64,000 nucleotides of DNA from Candidatus Rifleibacteriota bacterium (GCA_905236675.1 CAJOND010000022.1:101522-165521), one strand, 5' to 3'; positions 34,691 through 44,427 are shown, numbered from the stretch's first letter. The notes: a model not told the origin generated them from the sequence alone. Translations and numbers: made by a program.

Positions 34691-36643
34691 TTATTCCTTC
34701 AGCTTTCCTTCCAAACATTTATAAACTTCTTTGCTTTCAAATAAATTAACTAAATCCTTATTCAAAGCATTATTTTCAGCATCCATACGAAGTATGTCCA
34801 ATGCCTTTTTTAGAGGTAAAGCTGGTTTATAAGGTCTATCCTGAGCAGTAAGAGCATCAAAAATATCTGTAATACCCATTATTTGTGATTCAATTGGTAT
34901 TTCTTCGGCTTTTTTATGATTTGGATAGCCTCTGCCATTCATTTTTTCGTGGTGAGCATAAGCTATTTCCGGAACTCTAGACAAATCCTTTGTCCAAGGT
35001 ATACGAACGAGAAAATCATAGGAATATTTTACATGAGATTCTATTTCTAAACGTTCAGATTCACTTAATGAGCCTCTTTTTACAGAAAGAGCTGTTGCCT
35101 CTCTTTCTGTCAGATATGGTGTTTCATTACCATCTATATCTTTGTATATTGAATGAGAAAGTTCTGAAATTTGGTTAGAGCAGCTTTCTTCTAAAACGCT
35201 GGGTTCATTTGATTTAACCAGTAATTCAACTGTTTTATCTAATTCATTTAATTTATTTTGGAAATCTTCTTCTAATTTTGCTTTAGATTGATTGTAATTT
35301 TCTATGCCTTTTGTATTAATCAGATTAAGACAATTTTTATAATAATCATTTTCTACAGATTTCCTTATAAATTTGTAACGTGATTTAAGATTTTCTAGTT
35401 CAAAAGGAAAAAGTTTTTTACTTTTCGTGAGAACTTCTTCGCTTATGCTTACTTTACCAAAATCATGCAATAGTGAAGCATATCTTATTTGCAACAAATC
35501 TTTATCTGTAAAATGTACTTTGGCAAAAGGACCTTCATTTATGGAGTTAATTGTTTTTGCCATTGCAACTGTTAGATTAGCAACCCTTTCAGAATGACCA
35601 TGAGTAACAGGGTCTTTTGCTTCTATTGCAACAATGGAAGCTTTAACAAATCCTTCAAACATTTCTCTTATTTCCTGGTATAATCTGGCATTTTCCAAAG
35701 CAATAGCAGCTTGAGAAGCTAAATCATCTACAAATTCAACATCTTTATTATCAAAAGGTATTATCTGGCTTTCATCTAGTTTTTTGCCCGGTACTCTTGA
35801 ATCATAATCTTTACGTTTATTAATCAGTTGTATAACTCCAAGAACTTCTCCATTGTTATTGTACATTGGCATAGTTAACATGGATTTATTTCTGTAACCG
35901 CTCGTTTGATCAAATGTTTTATTATAGGTAAATGGATAACTTTCTGGAATAGAATAAACATCTAACAAATTAAAAGACTTTGAAATTTTTGCAGTATAAC
36001 CACTTATTGAATTTTCTTTTATTTCTATTAAAACATCTTTTTTGGCATTCCAATCAGATGAAATATTTTGAGTTAATACAAATCTCAGGTGGTTGTCTCC
36101 TTCTTTTAAGTAAAGGCTGCCTGCATCTGCTTTTGCTAAATGTCTACTCTGGGTAAGTATTAGATTTAATAACTTTTCAATATCTTTTTCTGCCGTTAAA
36201 GCTGTTGAAATTTCATGAAATGCAACAAGATTTGCTCTTGCCTTATCTAACTGTTCCTTGTAATTTGGGTTAGGAATAAAAGAACATTTTCCTTCTTTAG
36301 CATTCATCAGTTCTTTTATTATTATATCTTTATCTGCAGGGAGTTTTATATAAGTGAATGGATGACTTTCAAATAAATTTTCCAAATAAGATTGACTGAA
36401 ATTCTCACCAACCATTACTATTGGGTTTGAAACAATTTTATTTGAAAAAAGTGACAATAATTCATTAATAACTTTTTCAAAAGCACCACAATAAATAAAA
36501 AAAACAGACCGATCATCTATGTTTTCAATAGCAAAAATCTTTTCTTTGTCTAGAGTTTCTGCTTTAATGTTTTCATCTTCAAGTATTGATGTAAATAATG
36601 CTTCATTTGGGAAACCATAAGCAAAAATTCTTGTACCGTTCAT
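34691..36643 (-). CDS. GAF and HD-GYP domain signalling protein
   Basis: 650 residues: an N-terminal region shaped like a degenerate receiver (1-115), a short coil, GAF domain (about 140-320; DAGSLYLKEGDNHLRF), then HD-GYP (about 340-640). HD motif LLHDFGK is at 391-397 and HHEKMNGRGYP at 564-574; both catalytic motifs are intact, so cyclic-di-GMP phosphodiesterase activity is likely. About 110 residues (about 412-524) separate the two halves, as in a known subfamily with an extra coiled segment. It is soluble and probably senses a ligand via GAF. GGAG precedes the ATG. Located beside the polysaccharide cluster, whose output may be c-di-GMP controlled (inference). Confidence 0.9.
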   Translation of the reverse strand: MNGTRIFAYGFPNEALFTSILEDENIKAETLDKEKIFAIENIDDRSVFFIYCGAFEKVINELLSLFSNKIVSNPIVMVGENFSQSYLENLFESHPFTYIKLPADKDIIIKELMNAKEGKCSFIPNPNYKEQLDKARANLVAFHEISTALTAEKDIEKLLNLILTQSRHLAKADAGSLYLKEGDNHLRFVLTQNISSDWNAKKDVLIEIKENSISGYTAKISKSFNLLDVYSIPESYPFTYNKTFDQTSGYRNKSMLTMPMYNNNGEVLGVIQLINKRKDYDSRVPGKKLDESQIIPFDNKDVEFVDDLASQAAIALENARLYQEIREMFEGFVKASIVAIEAKDPVTHGHSERVANLTVAMAKTINSINEGPFAKVHFTDKDLLQIRYASLLHDFGKVSISEEVLTKSKKLFPFELENLKSRYKFIRKSVENDYYKNCLNLINTKGIENYNQSKAKLEEDFQNKLNELDKTVELLVKSNEPSVLEESCSNQISELSHSIYKDIDGNETPYLTEREATALSVKRGSLSESERLEIESHVKYSYDFLVRIPWTKDLSRVPEIAYAHHEKMNGRGYPNHKKAEEIPIESQIMGITDIFDALTAQDRPYKPALPLKKALDILRMDAENNALNKDLVNLFESKEVYKCLEGKLKE

Positions 36644-36724
36644 TTTATATAAACTCCATAAATATAATTATTTATATATTTTAACAGAAAATAAATATAT
36701 TTAAACTTTTTCTTTATGTACAAC

Positions 36725-36752
36725 AAAAAAGCCGAGTAACTTTTTACTCGGC
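36725..36752 (-). terminator. intrinsic terminator (minus strand)
   Basis: GCCGAGTAA (36731-36739) pairs with TTACTCGGC (36744-36752); on the minus strand TTTTTT (complement of 36725-36730) follows directly. Confidence 0.75.
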
Positions 36753-36830
36753 CCGAAAAATAAGGAGGCAAACAAATCCATCAACCTTTTCGGAACAAGT
36801 TGATATTTTTTTAACTATTTTTTTATATTT

Positions 36831-37058
36831 TTATATTTCTGTTTGTTCTATGTTAAAAACAAAATCTATTGTTATATGAATACTTTCTTTTATTTTGTAA
36901 GAAAGAACAACATTAGCTAGATCATTTATTTCTTTATCTGAAGGAAGAAAGAGTTTATTACTCTCTTCTTTCAAAACTTCTGCCATCTTTTCAATATATT
37001 CTAAAGAAAGGAAATTCTTCTTGATGAAATAATACTTTTTCCTTATTCCTGCTAACAA
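36831..37058 (-). CDS. uncertain small ORF downstream of the acetylation remnant
   Basis: A 75-codon frame with a TTG start and no convincing ribosome site at that TTG; AGGAATAAGGAAA lies inside it, so a later non-ATG start is possible. The product is charged and helical (EYIEKMAEVLKEESNKLFLPSDKE) without a recognised domain. It is followed by a good terminator, which supports transcription through here. It may be a residue of a larger gene. Low confidence as a coding gene. Confidence 0.3.
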   Translation of the reverse strand: MLAGIRKKYYFIKKNFLSLEYIEKMAEVLKEESNKLFLPSDKEINDLANVVLSYKIKESIHITIDFVFNIEQTEI

Positions 37059-37072
37059 ATGTAATTATTAAA

Positions 37073-37574
37073 TTAATCAAAATCTAGCAATTTGCTTTTA
37101 TCTGAAATAATAGAAGCATTATAAGCAATCATTATCAAATCATATTTCTCTTTTTCTATAATTGTTCTTAAACTGCCAGAAAAGTATCTTGTATCTACCA
37201 TAGTCAAATCCTTTATTCCAAGTGCCAAGAAAGACAACTAGTCCTTCATAATCCAGGAACAGTTTAATCCCTAGATATTTGCTTATAACCATTTGTATTT
37301 CACATATTTTATACCTATAAGGAATATGAGAATTGAAAGATTTTTCTGCATAATTAATCTTACTTTTTATTTTTTTGTTTATTGTTTCAAATATATTGAT
37401 ATTTTTATTTATCTCTTTTTGGTGATTATTTGAAAAAGGGTATAAATTTTCCCAATCAAATTTTTCTCTAAATTCAAGATTTAAATGTGTATTTATAAAA
37501 AGATAAGTTGCGTGAATAGGAAAATAAAATAATACTAGAATAAATACACTTGAAATAATCTTATTTTTTATCAT
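37073..37574 (-). pseudogene. remnant of a DHHW/AlgJ-like acetylation partner protein
   Basis: ATG 37574 opens a 144-codon frame with an N-terminal membrane anchor (SVFILVLFYFPIHATYLFI), a FREKFDWENLYPFS segment and KYLGIKLF-LDYEGLVVFLG, like the first 115 residues of DHHW/AlgJ-type proteins that accompany MBOAT acyltransferases. The expected middle (about 200 residues, with the catalytic motifs) is missing. From about 37220 the matching C-terminal end is in another frame: TMVDTRYFSGSLRTIIEKE and DLIMIAYNAS to a stop at 37073. So there is an internal deletion plus frame change. Family assignment is from pattern memory and moderate. Confidence 0.6.
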
Positions 37575-37585
37575 AGATATAACCT

Positions 37586-38765
37586 TTAAAAATTAAAATA
37601 TATAAATGGGTTATACCCACCACGAATTACGTAACTGATAACTAAAAAAAACAGAGCAATAAAACAAAGAATGTCTAGGAAATCTGCTATTAGATGTGGT
37701 TGGTTAAGAGCAAGATTGGTTTGATTGGTGTGACTGCTTTCTCCATTAAAGACTCCTTCAGTTCCCGACTGCATTCGGCAGCCAGCCCCCTCTACCGCAA
37801 TGCTACGCATTGCAGCCCCTTCAGTCACTTTCGTGACAGCTTCCCCACTATGTGGGGAAGCTTCTTCATTTTTAGTTATAAACAATGATTTCCACTTAAA
37901 ACTTAGAATTATTCCAAGTATTAGGTAGAACCTATAGTTACTCCAATAGAGCCAAAAGCAATCTGAAGAAGAACCATTGGAAATAAACATCACTTTTAAG
38001 TATTCATAAGCTGAGCTTATATTTGTAGATCTAAATAAAACCCAGCCAATAATAACAAAAAATACAGTATAAATATGTCCCCACCAATTTTTTTTCTTGT
38101 CTAGACCAGTTTGTTTTTCAATTATAAGCAGAACAAAATAAAAAAGACCCCAGGCGATAAATGTCCAGTTGGCACCATGCCAAATTCCAGTTAAAAGCCA
38201 GACGACAAAAATATTGAATATGTGACGGGTCTTAGAATCAACTCTACTGCCACCTAATGGGAAATAAACATAATCTCTGAACCAACTGCTTAAAGAAATG
38301 TGCCATCTTCTCCAGAAATCTGTTATAGAACTTGCTGTATATGGGTAGTTGAAGTTTTCCAAGAAATGAAAACCAAACATTCTTCCTAGGCCTATCGCCA
38401 TATCTGAATAACCTGAAAAATCGAAATAAATTTGTAATGTATAAGCTATTGCTCCAAGCCAAGCAAAAGCCGTTGAAAGTTCATTAATTGGTGTTTCAAA
38501 AGCTGCATCTGCTATTACTGCTAATTGATTCGCTATTATTACCTTTTTGGCAATGACAACTGTGCCGCGAACTTGGTTCTGAATAACCTCTTTCATTACA
38601 ATCGGTATCAACCTCAGTGTTTGATTTATTATCCTTACTCCCTATGCCCTTTTCTCTCATCCCAAAAATGATTTGCTTTATTTTCACAAAATCATCCGGT
38701 AACCAGTAGAAAAAGAAAACTATTGGCAAAAATAAGAATAGAAAGATTGAACTTGAGAAGACCAT
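37586..38765 (-). pseudogene. degenerate MBOAT (AlgI/DltB-like) O-acyltransferase
   Basis: The 341-codon main frame (37586-38611) carries the MBOAT core: LQIYFDFSGYSDMAIGLGRMFGF, NFNYPYTASSITDFWRRWHISLSSWFRDYVYFPLGGSR and the active-site His in LTGIWHGANWTF. The N-terminus survives in another frame as MVFSSSIFLFLFLPIVFFFYWLP from ATG 38765, but about 100-130 residues between it and KKVIIANQLAVIADAAF are absent and replaced by unrelated sequence. A palindromic repeat adds about 50 foreign residues near the C-terminus (see 37765-37863). It would have transferred acyl groups to exported polysaccharide. Catalytic core looks intact, but the protein is unlikely to fold fully. Confidence 0.75.
37765..37863. 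repeat. GC-rich triple-hairpin repeat inside the MBOAT frame
   Basis: Three perfect hairpins in a row: GCAATGC-TAC-GCATTGC (37797-37813), GTCAC-TTTC-GTGAC (37824-37837) and an 11-bp stem AGCTTCCCCAC/GTGGGGAAGCT with TAT loop (37838-37862). Composition is far above the AT-rich surroundings and the reading frame stays open across it. Confidence 0.85.
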
Positions 38766-38957
38766 TTTATTAGTTTACGGCTTATAGCTAAGAAATTAAA
38801 TTTGCGAATAATAACATATAATCAAGTAGGTGTAAATTGAAAAAACAGTATATAAATTAATCTAATAATACTGTATTAATAAAAGAATCTTTGACAAAAG
38901 CAAAGTTCTATGTTGAAGTGCTATAAATATATATACAAATATTCCAGTTGGTAGTAT

Positions 38958-39946
38958 ATGAAAAACAGTCCCCTCATATCTGTTATCATTCCTGCATATA
39001 ACGCAGAAGCTTTTATTGAACAAGCGATAAATTCTGTTTTAAATCAAACCTATAATAATGTTGAGATGATAATTGTTGATGATGGTTCAACAGATAATAC
39101 AAGCAATTTAATATTAAATAAATATACAAATAACAAAATTAAATTGTTCAAACAAATAAATTCTGGTGTTTCTATTGCCAGGAATACAGGGATTAAAAAT
39201 GCATCTGGCGAATATTGTCTGTTCTTAGATGCTGATGACTGGATTGAAGAAGACTGTGTTGAGTTATTATTATCATCTTGTAAACAAAATAATGGTATTT
39301 TTACCATTTGTGATGCATTTTCTGTTAAATTTGAAAACAATAGTATTTATAAAAAAGATTTGAGAATATCCTTTTCTGATGAAATAATAGAAACATCAGA
39401 AGCAATAATCAATTTTTCTAAGTATAATTTGAAAACAGCTTGTTATAAATTATTTAATCTTGGAATAATAAAAACAAATAATATTCTTTTTCCACCAAAC
39501 TTAACTCATGGTGAAGATGGACTTTTTGTTTTTCGATATTTACAACATATTGACCAATTATTGTATCTTTCAAAACCTTTATGGAATATATTAGATAACC
39601 CCAAATCTGTAACACATAAAGCATTTGATTCTTCCATGTTATCTGGAATTATTGCTTATGAGAAAATACTAGATGAAAATAAAAAATACAAAAGTAAAAA
39701 GGTTGAACTATACTTGAACAAACTACTTATTGAAAAAATAAAGACTTATGCTAGTTTAAGTTTATTCTCAGATTATACTAAAGATAGCGATATTTTTTTA
39801 TGAAACATAAATTTAAAAATAGCTTAAAATATAGTCTGAGAAATAGAATACTAACTAAAGCAGAACTCTACGCCTTGATTTATTTATTTAGCCCTTTTGT
39901 TGTTAGAATTATTCTAAGGTTAAAAAACATGCTCGTTTCTCAATAG
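38958..39946 (+). pseudogene. family 2 glycosyltransferase, frameshifted at a T run
   Basis: The first frame (38958-39803, 281 residues) has the GT-A fold start ISVIIPAYNAEAFIEQAINSVLNQTY, IIVDDGSTDNT and LFLDADDWIEEDC (DXD). It ends at a TGA after seven T (39793-39799). A 48-codon frame from 39800 (MKHKFKNSLKYSLRNRILTK) continues to 39946 and looks like the normal membrane-proximal C-terminus. One missing T would join them. Transfers a sugar from a nucleotide donor to a lipid-linked repeat; specificity unknown. Either a sequence error or a truncated protein lacking only its last 50 residues, which could remain active. Confidence 0.8.
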
Positions 39947-39994
39947 CGAGCCTCTGAAATAGAAATAGCAATCAATTGATTAGTAATTGTTGTA

Positions 39995-40030
39995 GTTGGT
40001 TTTTGTTGGTTTTTGTTGGTTTTTGTTATT
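39995..40030. repeat. tandem repeat of a ten-base unit
   Basis: GTTGGTTTTT occurs three times head to tail (39995-40024), with a fourth, altered copy after it. It lies 60 bases before the DegT start; slipped-strand length change could affect spacing of the promoter. Confidence 0.8.
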
Positions 40031-40088
40031 TTTATTGTTATAATATAAAAAATTGAGTGCTTAAAACTAATTAAAATAAAAAGCCTGA

Positions 40089-41324
40089 GTGAAAACAATA
40101 ATTGTGAACAATAAAAATACAACTTTTATATCTGGCGGATTTAATCCTCCAGATATAAGTGACGAGGATATTGCAGAAGTTGTTTCTGTTTTAAAATCTG
40201 GATGGATTACCACAGGGCCCAAAACCAAGGAATTTGAAAAAGAAATAGCTTCTTACTGTGGAACTTCAAAAGCAGTTTGTCTGAACTCCAATACAGCCTG
40301 TTCAGAAATGACTTTACGATTACTAGGAGTTGGACCTGGTGATGAGGTTATTGTTCCTGCCTATACATATACCGCTACAGCAAGTGTTGTGACACATGTT
40401 GGAGCAAAAATAGTGATGGTTGATTCAGATTCAGATTCCATTGAAATGGATTATAACAAAATGAAAGATGCTATCACAGACAAAACAAAAGTTATTATAC
40501 CAGTTGATTTAGGCGGGGTAGTATGTGATTATGATAGAATTTATGAAATTATTGAAGATAAAAAAACTCTTTTCAAGGCATCTAATGATATTCAAAAAGC
40601 TTTTGGCAGAATAATAATTATGGCTGATGGGGCACATTCTTTTGGTGCCGAATTTAAAGGCATAAAATCAGGAGCTATTGCTGATTTCACAAATTTCTCT
40701 TTTCATGCAGTCAAAAATCTAACTACAGCAGAGGGAGGAGCTGTTACCTGGAGAGATCTAAAAGGCTTAGATAATCAGCAAATATATAATCATTACCAGC
40801 TTCTTTCATTTCATGGGCAGTCAAAAGACGCATTAACAAAACATAAATCAGGTTCATGGGAATACGACATAGTAGAACCTTATTTTAAATGCAATTTGAC
40901 AGATATTCAAGCAGCACTTGGTCTGTCTCAGTTAAGACGTTATAACAGACTAGTTAATCGCCGTCATGAAATTATAAAAAAATATGATGATGCTTTGATT
41001 CCTCTTGGCTTTTTAACCTTGAAACATTCTTCAAGTCATTCAAAATCTTCCGGTCATCTTTATATTACAAGGCTTCCTGAAAAATTACAAATAAGCAGAG
41101 ATGACTTCATGGCAAAACTGTCAGAATTAGGTGTTCCTACAAATGTTCATTTTAAACCTCTTCCTATGTTCTCTGCTTATAAAAAACTTGGTTTTGATAT
41201 AAAAGATTTCCCCAATGCTTATAACTTTTACAAAAACGAAGTAACTCTACCACTTCATACAAGATTGTCAGATGAACAAGTAGACTATGTCATCACCTCT
41301 ATCAAAAAAGTGCTTGATCTATGA
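40089..41324 (+). CDS. DegT/DnrJ/EryC1/StrS aminotransferase
   Basis: 411 residues beginning with GTG 40089. PLP-dependent sugar aminotransferase of the polysaccharide class: FNPPDISDEDIAEVVSVLKSGWITTGPKTKEFE at the start, DGAHSFGAEFKG, and the Schiff-base Lys209 in SFHAVKNLTTAEGG. It would form an amino-deoxy sugar nucleotide. An insertion of about 15 residues (DRIYEIIEDKKTLF) before the active site is a feature of some EPS members. All conserved residues are present and the gene is intact. Ribosome site weak. Confidence 0.92.
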   Translation: MKTIIVNNKNTTFISGGFNPPDISDEDIAEVVSVLKSGWITTGPKTKEFEKEIASYCGTSKAVCLNSNTACSEMTLRLLGVGPGDEVIVPAYTYTATASVVTHVGAKIVMVDSDSDSIEMDYNKMKDAITDKTKVIIPVDLGGVVCDYDRIYEIIEDKKTLFKASNDIQKAFGRIIIMADGAHSFGAEFKGIKSGAIADFTNFSFHAVKNLTTAEGGAVTWRDLKGLDNQQIYNHYQLLSFHGQSKDALTKHKSGSWEYDIVEPYFKCNLTDIQAALGLSQLRRYNRLVNRRHEIIKKYDDALIPLGFLTLKHSSSHSKSSGHLYITRLPEKLQISRDDFMAKLSELGVPTNVHFKPLPMFSAYKKLGFDIKDFPNAYNFYKNEVTLPLHTRLSDEQVDYVITSIKKVLDL

Positions 41325-41755
41325 TTTTAGGGTATAGGGCGCAGGGTATAGGAAATAGGGAAAGTGGAAATCTGAAAACTGAAAACGGAAAGTTGAAAGA
41401 TATGATTAATACCACAGAAGAAGATACCCGAAAGCTCTCCTTTGAGAAAAAGAATAAAAGATTAGCAACAGGCGAGTATAAGGATGGCAAGCTAGTCGCA
41501 GAGGGTGACGTAATTCGTAGTAAACCTTCTTCTGTGGAGCAAACACTGTCACAAGCAAATACTAAAAATACCCCCTTTTTTACTGTCGCCAAGGAGGGCG
41601 GCGTGCAAGCGAGCGACAGGAGGTCAGCGAGTCGCAAAGGGGGATGTCTACGAAGTAGACAGGGGGATTTTAACAATCCTCTCATCTCTAATCTCTTTTC
41701 TCTTATCTCTAAGGTTTTACCTCTTACCATCACAGTAGCAGGAGGTATCTTCTAG
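41325..41755. other. 431-bp spacer with repeats; no credible gene
   Basis: An open frame spans it on the plus strand (41321-41755) but its composition is odd: AG-rich runs (41330-41400), and a repeat element at 41564-41672 with near-inverted ends (AAAATACCCCCT and AGGGGGATTTT) and a GTCTAC-GAA-GTAGAC hairpin (41646-41660). The last 20 bases supply the ribosome site (CAGGAGG) of the next gene. The residues encoded lack any family resemblance. Confidence 0.6.
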
Positions 41756-42505
41756 ATGTTGCTTTGCCCTTGGCACAAACTTCCTCTCCAAATGCGTAAC
41801 TTGGCAGTAAAGCCTTATTACGACATATTAGTGACAAAGAAAATCCAACTTCTAGCAAAACGCCTTTTTGACTTTTTTGTTGCCAGTTTAATGCTGATAA
41901 TCTTATCTCCTTTGATTTTAGTAATAGCTGTTGCAATAAAACTAGACAGTAAAGGTCCCATTTTTTTTACCCAAACAAGAGTAACTGCCAACTATAAACT
42001 ATTTAAAATAATCAAATTCCGTACTATGTATGAAAATGCTGAAAAAAACGGACCTCAAGTAACTACTCATAATGATAAGCGTGTAACCAGAATAGGAGCT
42101 TTTTTACGCAAATACCATCTGGATGAAATCCCTCAACTTTTAAACATAATTACAGGTGATATGTCCTTTGTAGGCACTCGACCAGAAGTTCCTATGTATG
42201 TTGAAAAATATACTCCTGAAATGTATGCAACTTTACTCCTTCCCGCGGGTGTCACTTCAAAATGCAGTATTGAATACAAAGACGAAGAAAAGCTTTTAAC
42301 TAATACTTCAAATGCAGATGAAACATATATTAATAAAGTCCTTCCTCAGAAGATGAAAATAAATCTTGAATCAATAAAAAATTTTAGTCTTCTTAGTGAG
42401 CTAAAGGTTACTATTGATACAATGTTAGCAGTTCTTGGTATTGATCATAAAATGATTAGAGATAAGAAGCAAGTAGAATCTTCATCGGAGGCTCACCATG
42501 CCTGA
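41756..42505 (+). CDS. initiating sugar-phosphate transferase (WcaJ/RfbP type)
   Basis: 249 residues. A membrane helix (about 36-63, FDFFVASLMLIILSPLILVIAVAIKL) is followed by the bacterial sugar transferase domain: KGPIFFTQTRV, KIIKFRTMYENAEKNG, LRKYHLDEIPQLLNIITGDMSFVGTRPEVP (catalytic Asp-Glu and Arg/Pro loop). It loads the first sugar phosphate on undecaprenyl phosphate at the inner membrane. The first 20 residues (MLLCPWHKLPLQM) may be artefactual; ATG 41756 has CAGGAGG upstream. Coupled to the next gene by an eight-base overlap. Confidence 0.92.
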   Translation: MLLCPWHKLPLQMRNLAVKPYYDILVTKKIQLLAKRLFDFFVASLMLIILSPLILVIAVAIKLDSKGPIFFTQTRVTANYKLFKIIKFRTMYENAEKNGPQVTTHNDKRVTRIGAFLRKYHLDEIPQLLNIITGDMSFVGTRPEVPMYVEKYTPEMYATLLLPAGVTSKCSIEYKDEEKLLTNTSNADETYINKVLPQKMKINLESIKNFSLLSELKVTIDTMLAVLGIDHKMIRDKKQVESSSEAHHA

Positions 42506-43532
42506 ACTCCCATTTATTTCTGTAATCGTTCCATGCAGAAATGAAAAGAAATATATAAATAGCTTGCTGAATAATATAGATTGGCAGGATTATCCACAAA
42601 ATAGACTTGAAGTTATTATTGCAGATGGTATGAGTGATGATGGAACTAGAGAAGTTTTATCAAAATTTATTTCTAAATATAAATATTTAACAATAATAGA
42701 TAATGACAAGAAAATAGTTCCAACAGCATTAAATAAAGCAATAAAAATCAGCAAAGGAGACTACATTGTTCGTCTTGACGCTCATTCTATTTACCCAAGT
42801 AATTATTTATCCAGAATTATAGAAGTCATTGAGGAAACAGGAGCCGACAATGTTGGAGGAATGGGGATTACCAAGCCAGGGAATAATTCTATTAAAGCTG
42901 AAGCTATTGCATTAGCGATGTCCTGTCCATTTGGTGTTGGTAATTCATCTTACAGAACAACAACTAACAAAAAAGAACCTTTGGAAGTAGATACTGTTCC
43001 TTTCGGCTGTTACAGACGTTCAGTTTTTGAAAAAATAGGTTATTTTGACGAAGAACTTGTTAGAAATCAAGACAACGAGTTTAATGAAAGATTATTAAAA
43101 GCTGGTGGCAAAATACTATTAATTCCAGATTTAAAAATTGATTATTTTGCACGAGAAAATTTTATAAAGCTTTGGAAAATGAATTATCATTATGCTTTGT
43201 TTGGACCCTTGGTTGATAAAAAATTAGGAGAAATACCTAGAATAAGAAAATATATTCCAAGTCTGTTTGTATTATCCTTATTAATACCCTCAATTCTCAG
43301 TTTAAAAATAAGGAAAGCAAGATATATAACTTATTTTTCTGCTTTAACCTATTTAATATGCAATTTTTATGTATCTTTTAAAGAATGTAAAAAAAGAAAG
43401 AATTTCAAATTATTTCATTATTTAATCTGGTCTTTTGTTACTGCTCATTTCTCTTATGGGATTGGATTTATAAATGGAGCTATCAAATTATTATCAAAGA
43501 ATAAAACAATAGTTTGTAATCTCTCACGTTAA
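42498..43532 (+). CDS. family 2 glycosyltransferase, ExoA-like
   Basis: 344 residues. GT-A start PFISVIVPCRNEKKYINSLLNNI, IIADGMSDDGTREVL, then RLDAHSIYPSNYL and the FGCYRRSVFEKIGYFDEEL acceptor region are typical of ExoA/succinoglycan-type transferases. Two to three C-terminal membrane segments (about 255-320) anchor it. Adds a sugar to the lipid-linked chain on the cytoplasmic side. Overlaps the initiating transferase gene, so they are translated together. Confidence 0.88.
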   Translation: MPELPFISVIVPCRNEKKYINSLLNNIDWQDYPQNRLEVIIADGMSDDGTREVLSKFISKYKYLTIIDNDKKIVPTALNKAIKISKGDYIVRLDAHSIYPSNYLSRIIEVIEETGADNVGGMGITKPGNNSIKAEAIALAMSCPFGVGNSSYRTTTNKKEPLEVDTVPFGCYRRSVFEKIGYFDEELVRNQDNEFNERLLKAGGKILLIPDLKIDYFARENFIKLWKMNYHYALFGPLVDKKLGEIPRIRKYIPSLFVLSLLIPSILSLKIRKARYITYFSALTYLICNFYVSFKECKKRKNFKLFHYLIWSFVTAHFSYGIGFINGAIKLLSKNKTIVCNLSR

Positions 43533-43543
43533 AAGGCAGTAAA

Positions 43544-44427
43544 ATGGAAAGAGACAGTATACTATATAAGATTAGAAGAAAAATACAAGTTTTCGCCAGT
43601 TACTTTATTCCTGACGAATACTTGAGAAAAATCTATTATTGGATAATCCTTAAAAGGAAATTACATTTAAAGAAACCTCTAACCTTCAATGAAAAAATAC
43701 ATTGGTTAACTAGAAACTACTTAGTAAAAAATGACTTGGTTGCAAAATGCAGTGATAAGTTTACTGTAAGGGAATACATAAAAGAAAAAGGGTTATCTGA
43801 TTTGCTTACAACTTTATATGGAAGTTGGGACAATGCTAATGAAATTGATTGGGCTTCTCTGCCTGAAAAATTTGTTTTAAAATGCAATCATGGTTGTGCA
43901 TACAATATTTTATGTTCAGACAAAACAAACTAGATAAAGTAAAAACAGTAAAACAGCTAAATAATTGGTTAAAAGAAGATTTTGGAAGATTCAATTTAGA
44001 ATTACATTATTCTAATATTAAAGAGCATAAGATTATTTGCGAAGAGTTTCTTGGTGATGTGATAACAGACTATAAGTTTTTCTGTTTTCATGGAAAGCCT
44101 ATATTTTTATATGTTTCTAGCGATTGGATTAATTATAGAAATGCTAAAGTCAGCTTTTTTTATTTAGATGGTTCAAAAATGCCTTTTGATAGAGAAGATC
44201 AAGCAACTTTGGGTGAAGTTGACTTTCCATCTTTTTTTAAAGATATGGTTAAAGATGCAGAAACACTTTCTAAAGATTTTCCTTTCGTTAGGGTAGATTT
44301 CTTTTTTGCAAATAATAAATATTATTTTGCAGAACTAACTTTTACCCCTGCGGGAGGCTTTAACTGTATACCTCTTTATTATGACTTTTTATGGGGTAAT
44401 TATTTGAATTTACAGAAATTATCATAG
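43544..44427 (+). pseudogene. ATP-grasp (TupA-like) polysaccharide protein, frameshifted
   Basis: Two overlapping frames, 43544-43933 and (from 43882) to 44427, together give one full-length protein of about 294 residues. The first has PLTFNEKIHWLTRNY and SDKFTVREYIKEKG, LPEKFVLKCNHGCAYN; the second resumes with KVKTVKQLNNWLKEDFG, IICEEFLGD and FFCFHGKPIF and ends FAELTFTPAGGFN, the Asp/Glu metal site. The join is at GACAAAACAAAC-TAG (about 43920-43932): one more A would restore the frame. These proteins ligate or modify sugars or teichuronic-type chains. Interruption by one base suggests a sequence error. Confidence 0.85.

Noticed and set aside
34990..35178. Small frames opposite HD-GYP, SecA, GlgB and other genes
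   Set aside because: Shadow frames of well-supported coding genes.
34691..36643. HD-GYP split as a novelty
   Set aside because: A coiled insert between HD and GYP is known in a subfamily of GAF/HD-GYP proteins, and both motifs are intact.
41321..41755. 144-codon frame across the repeat-rich spacer
   Set aside because: Its residues follow the repeats, with no family resemblance; it starts on the preceding gene's end and is more likely open by chance.
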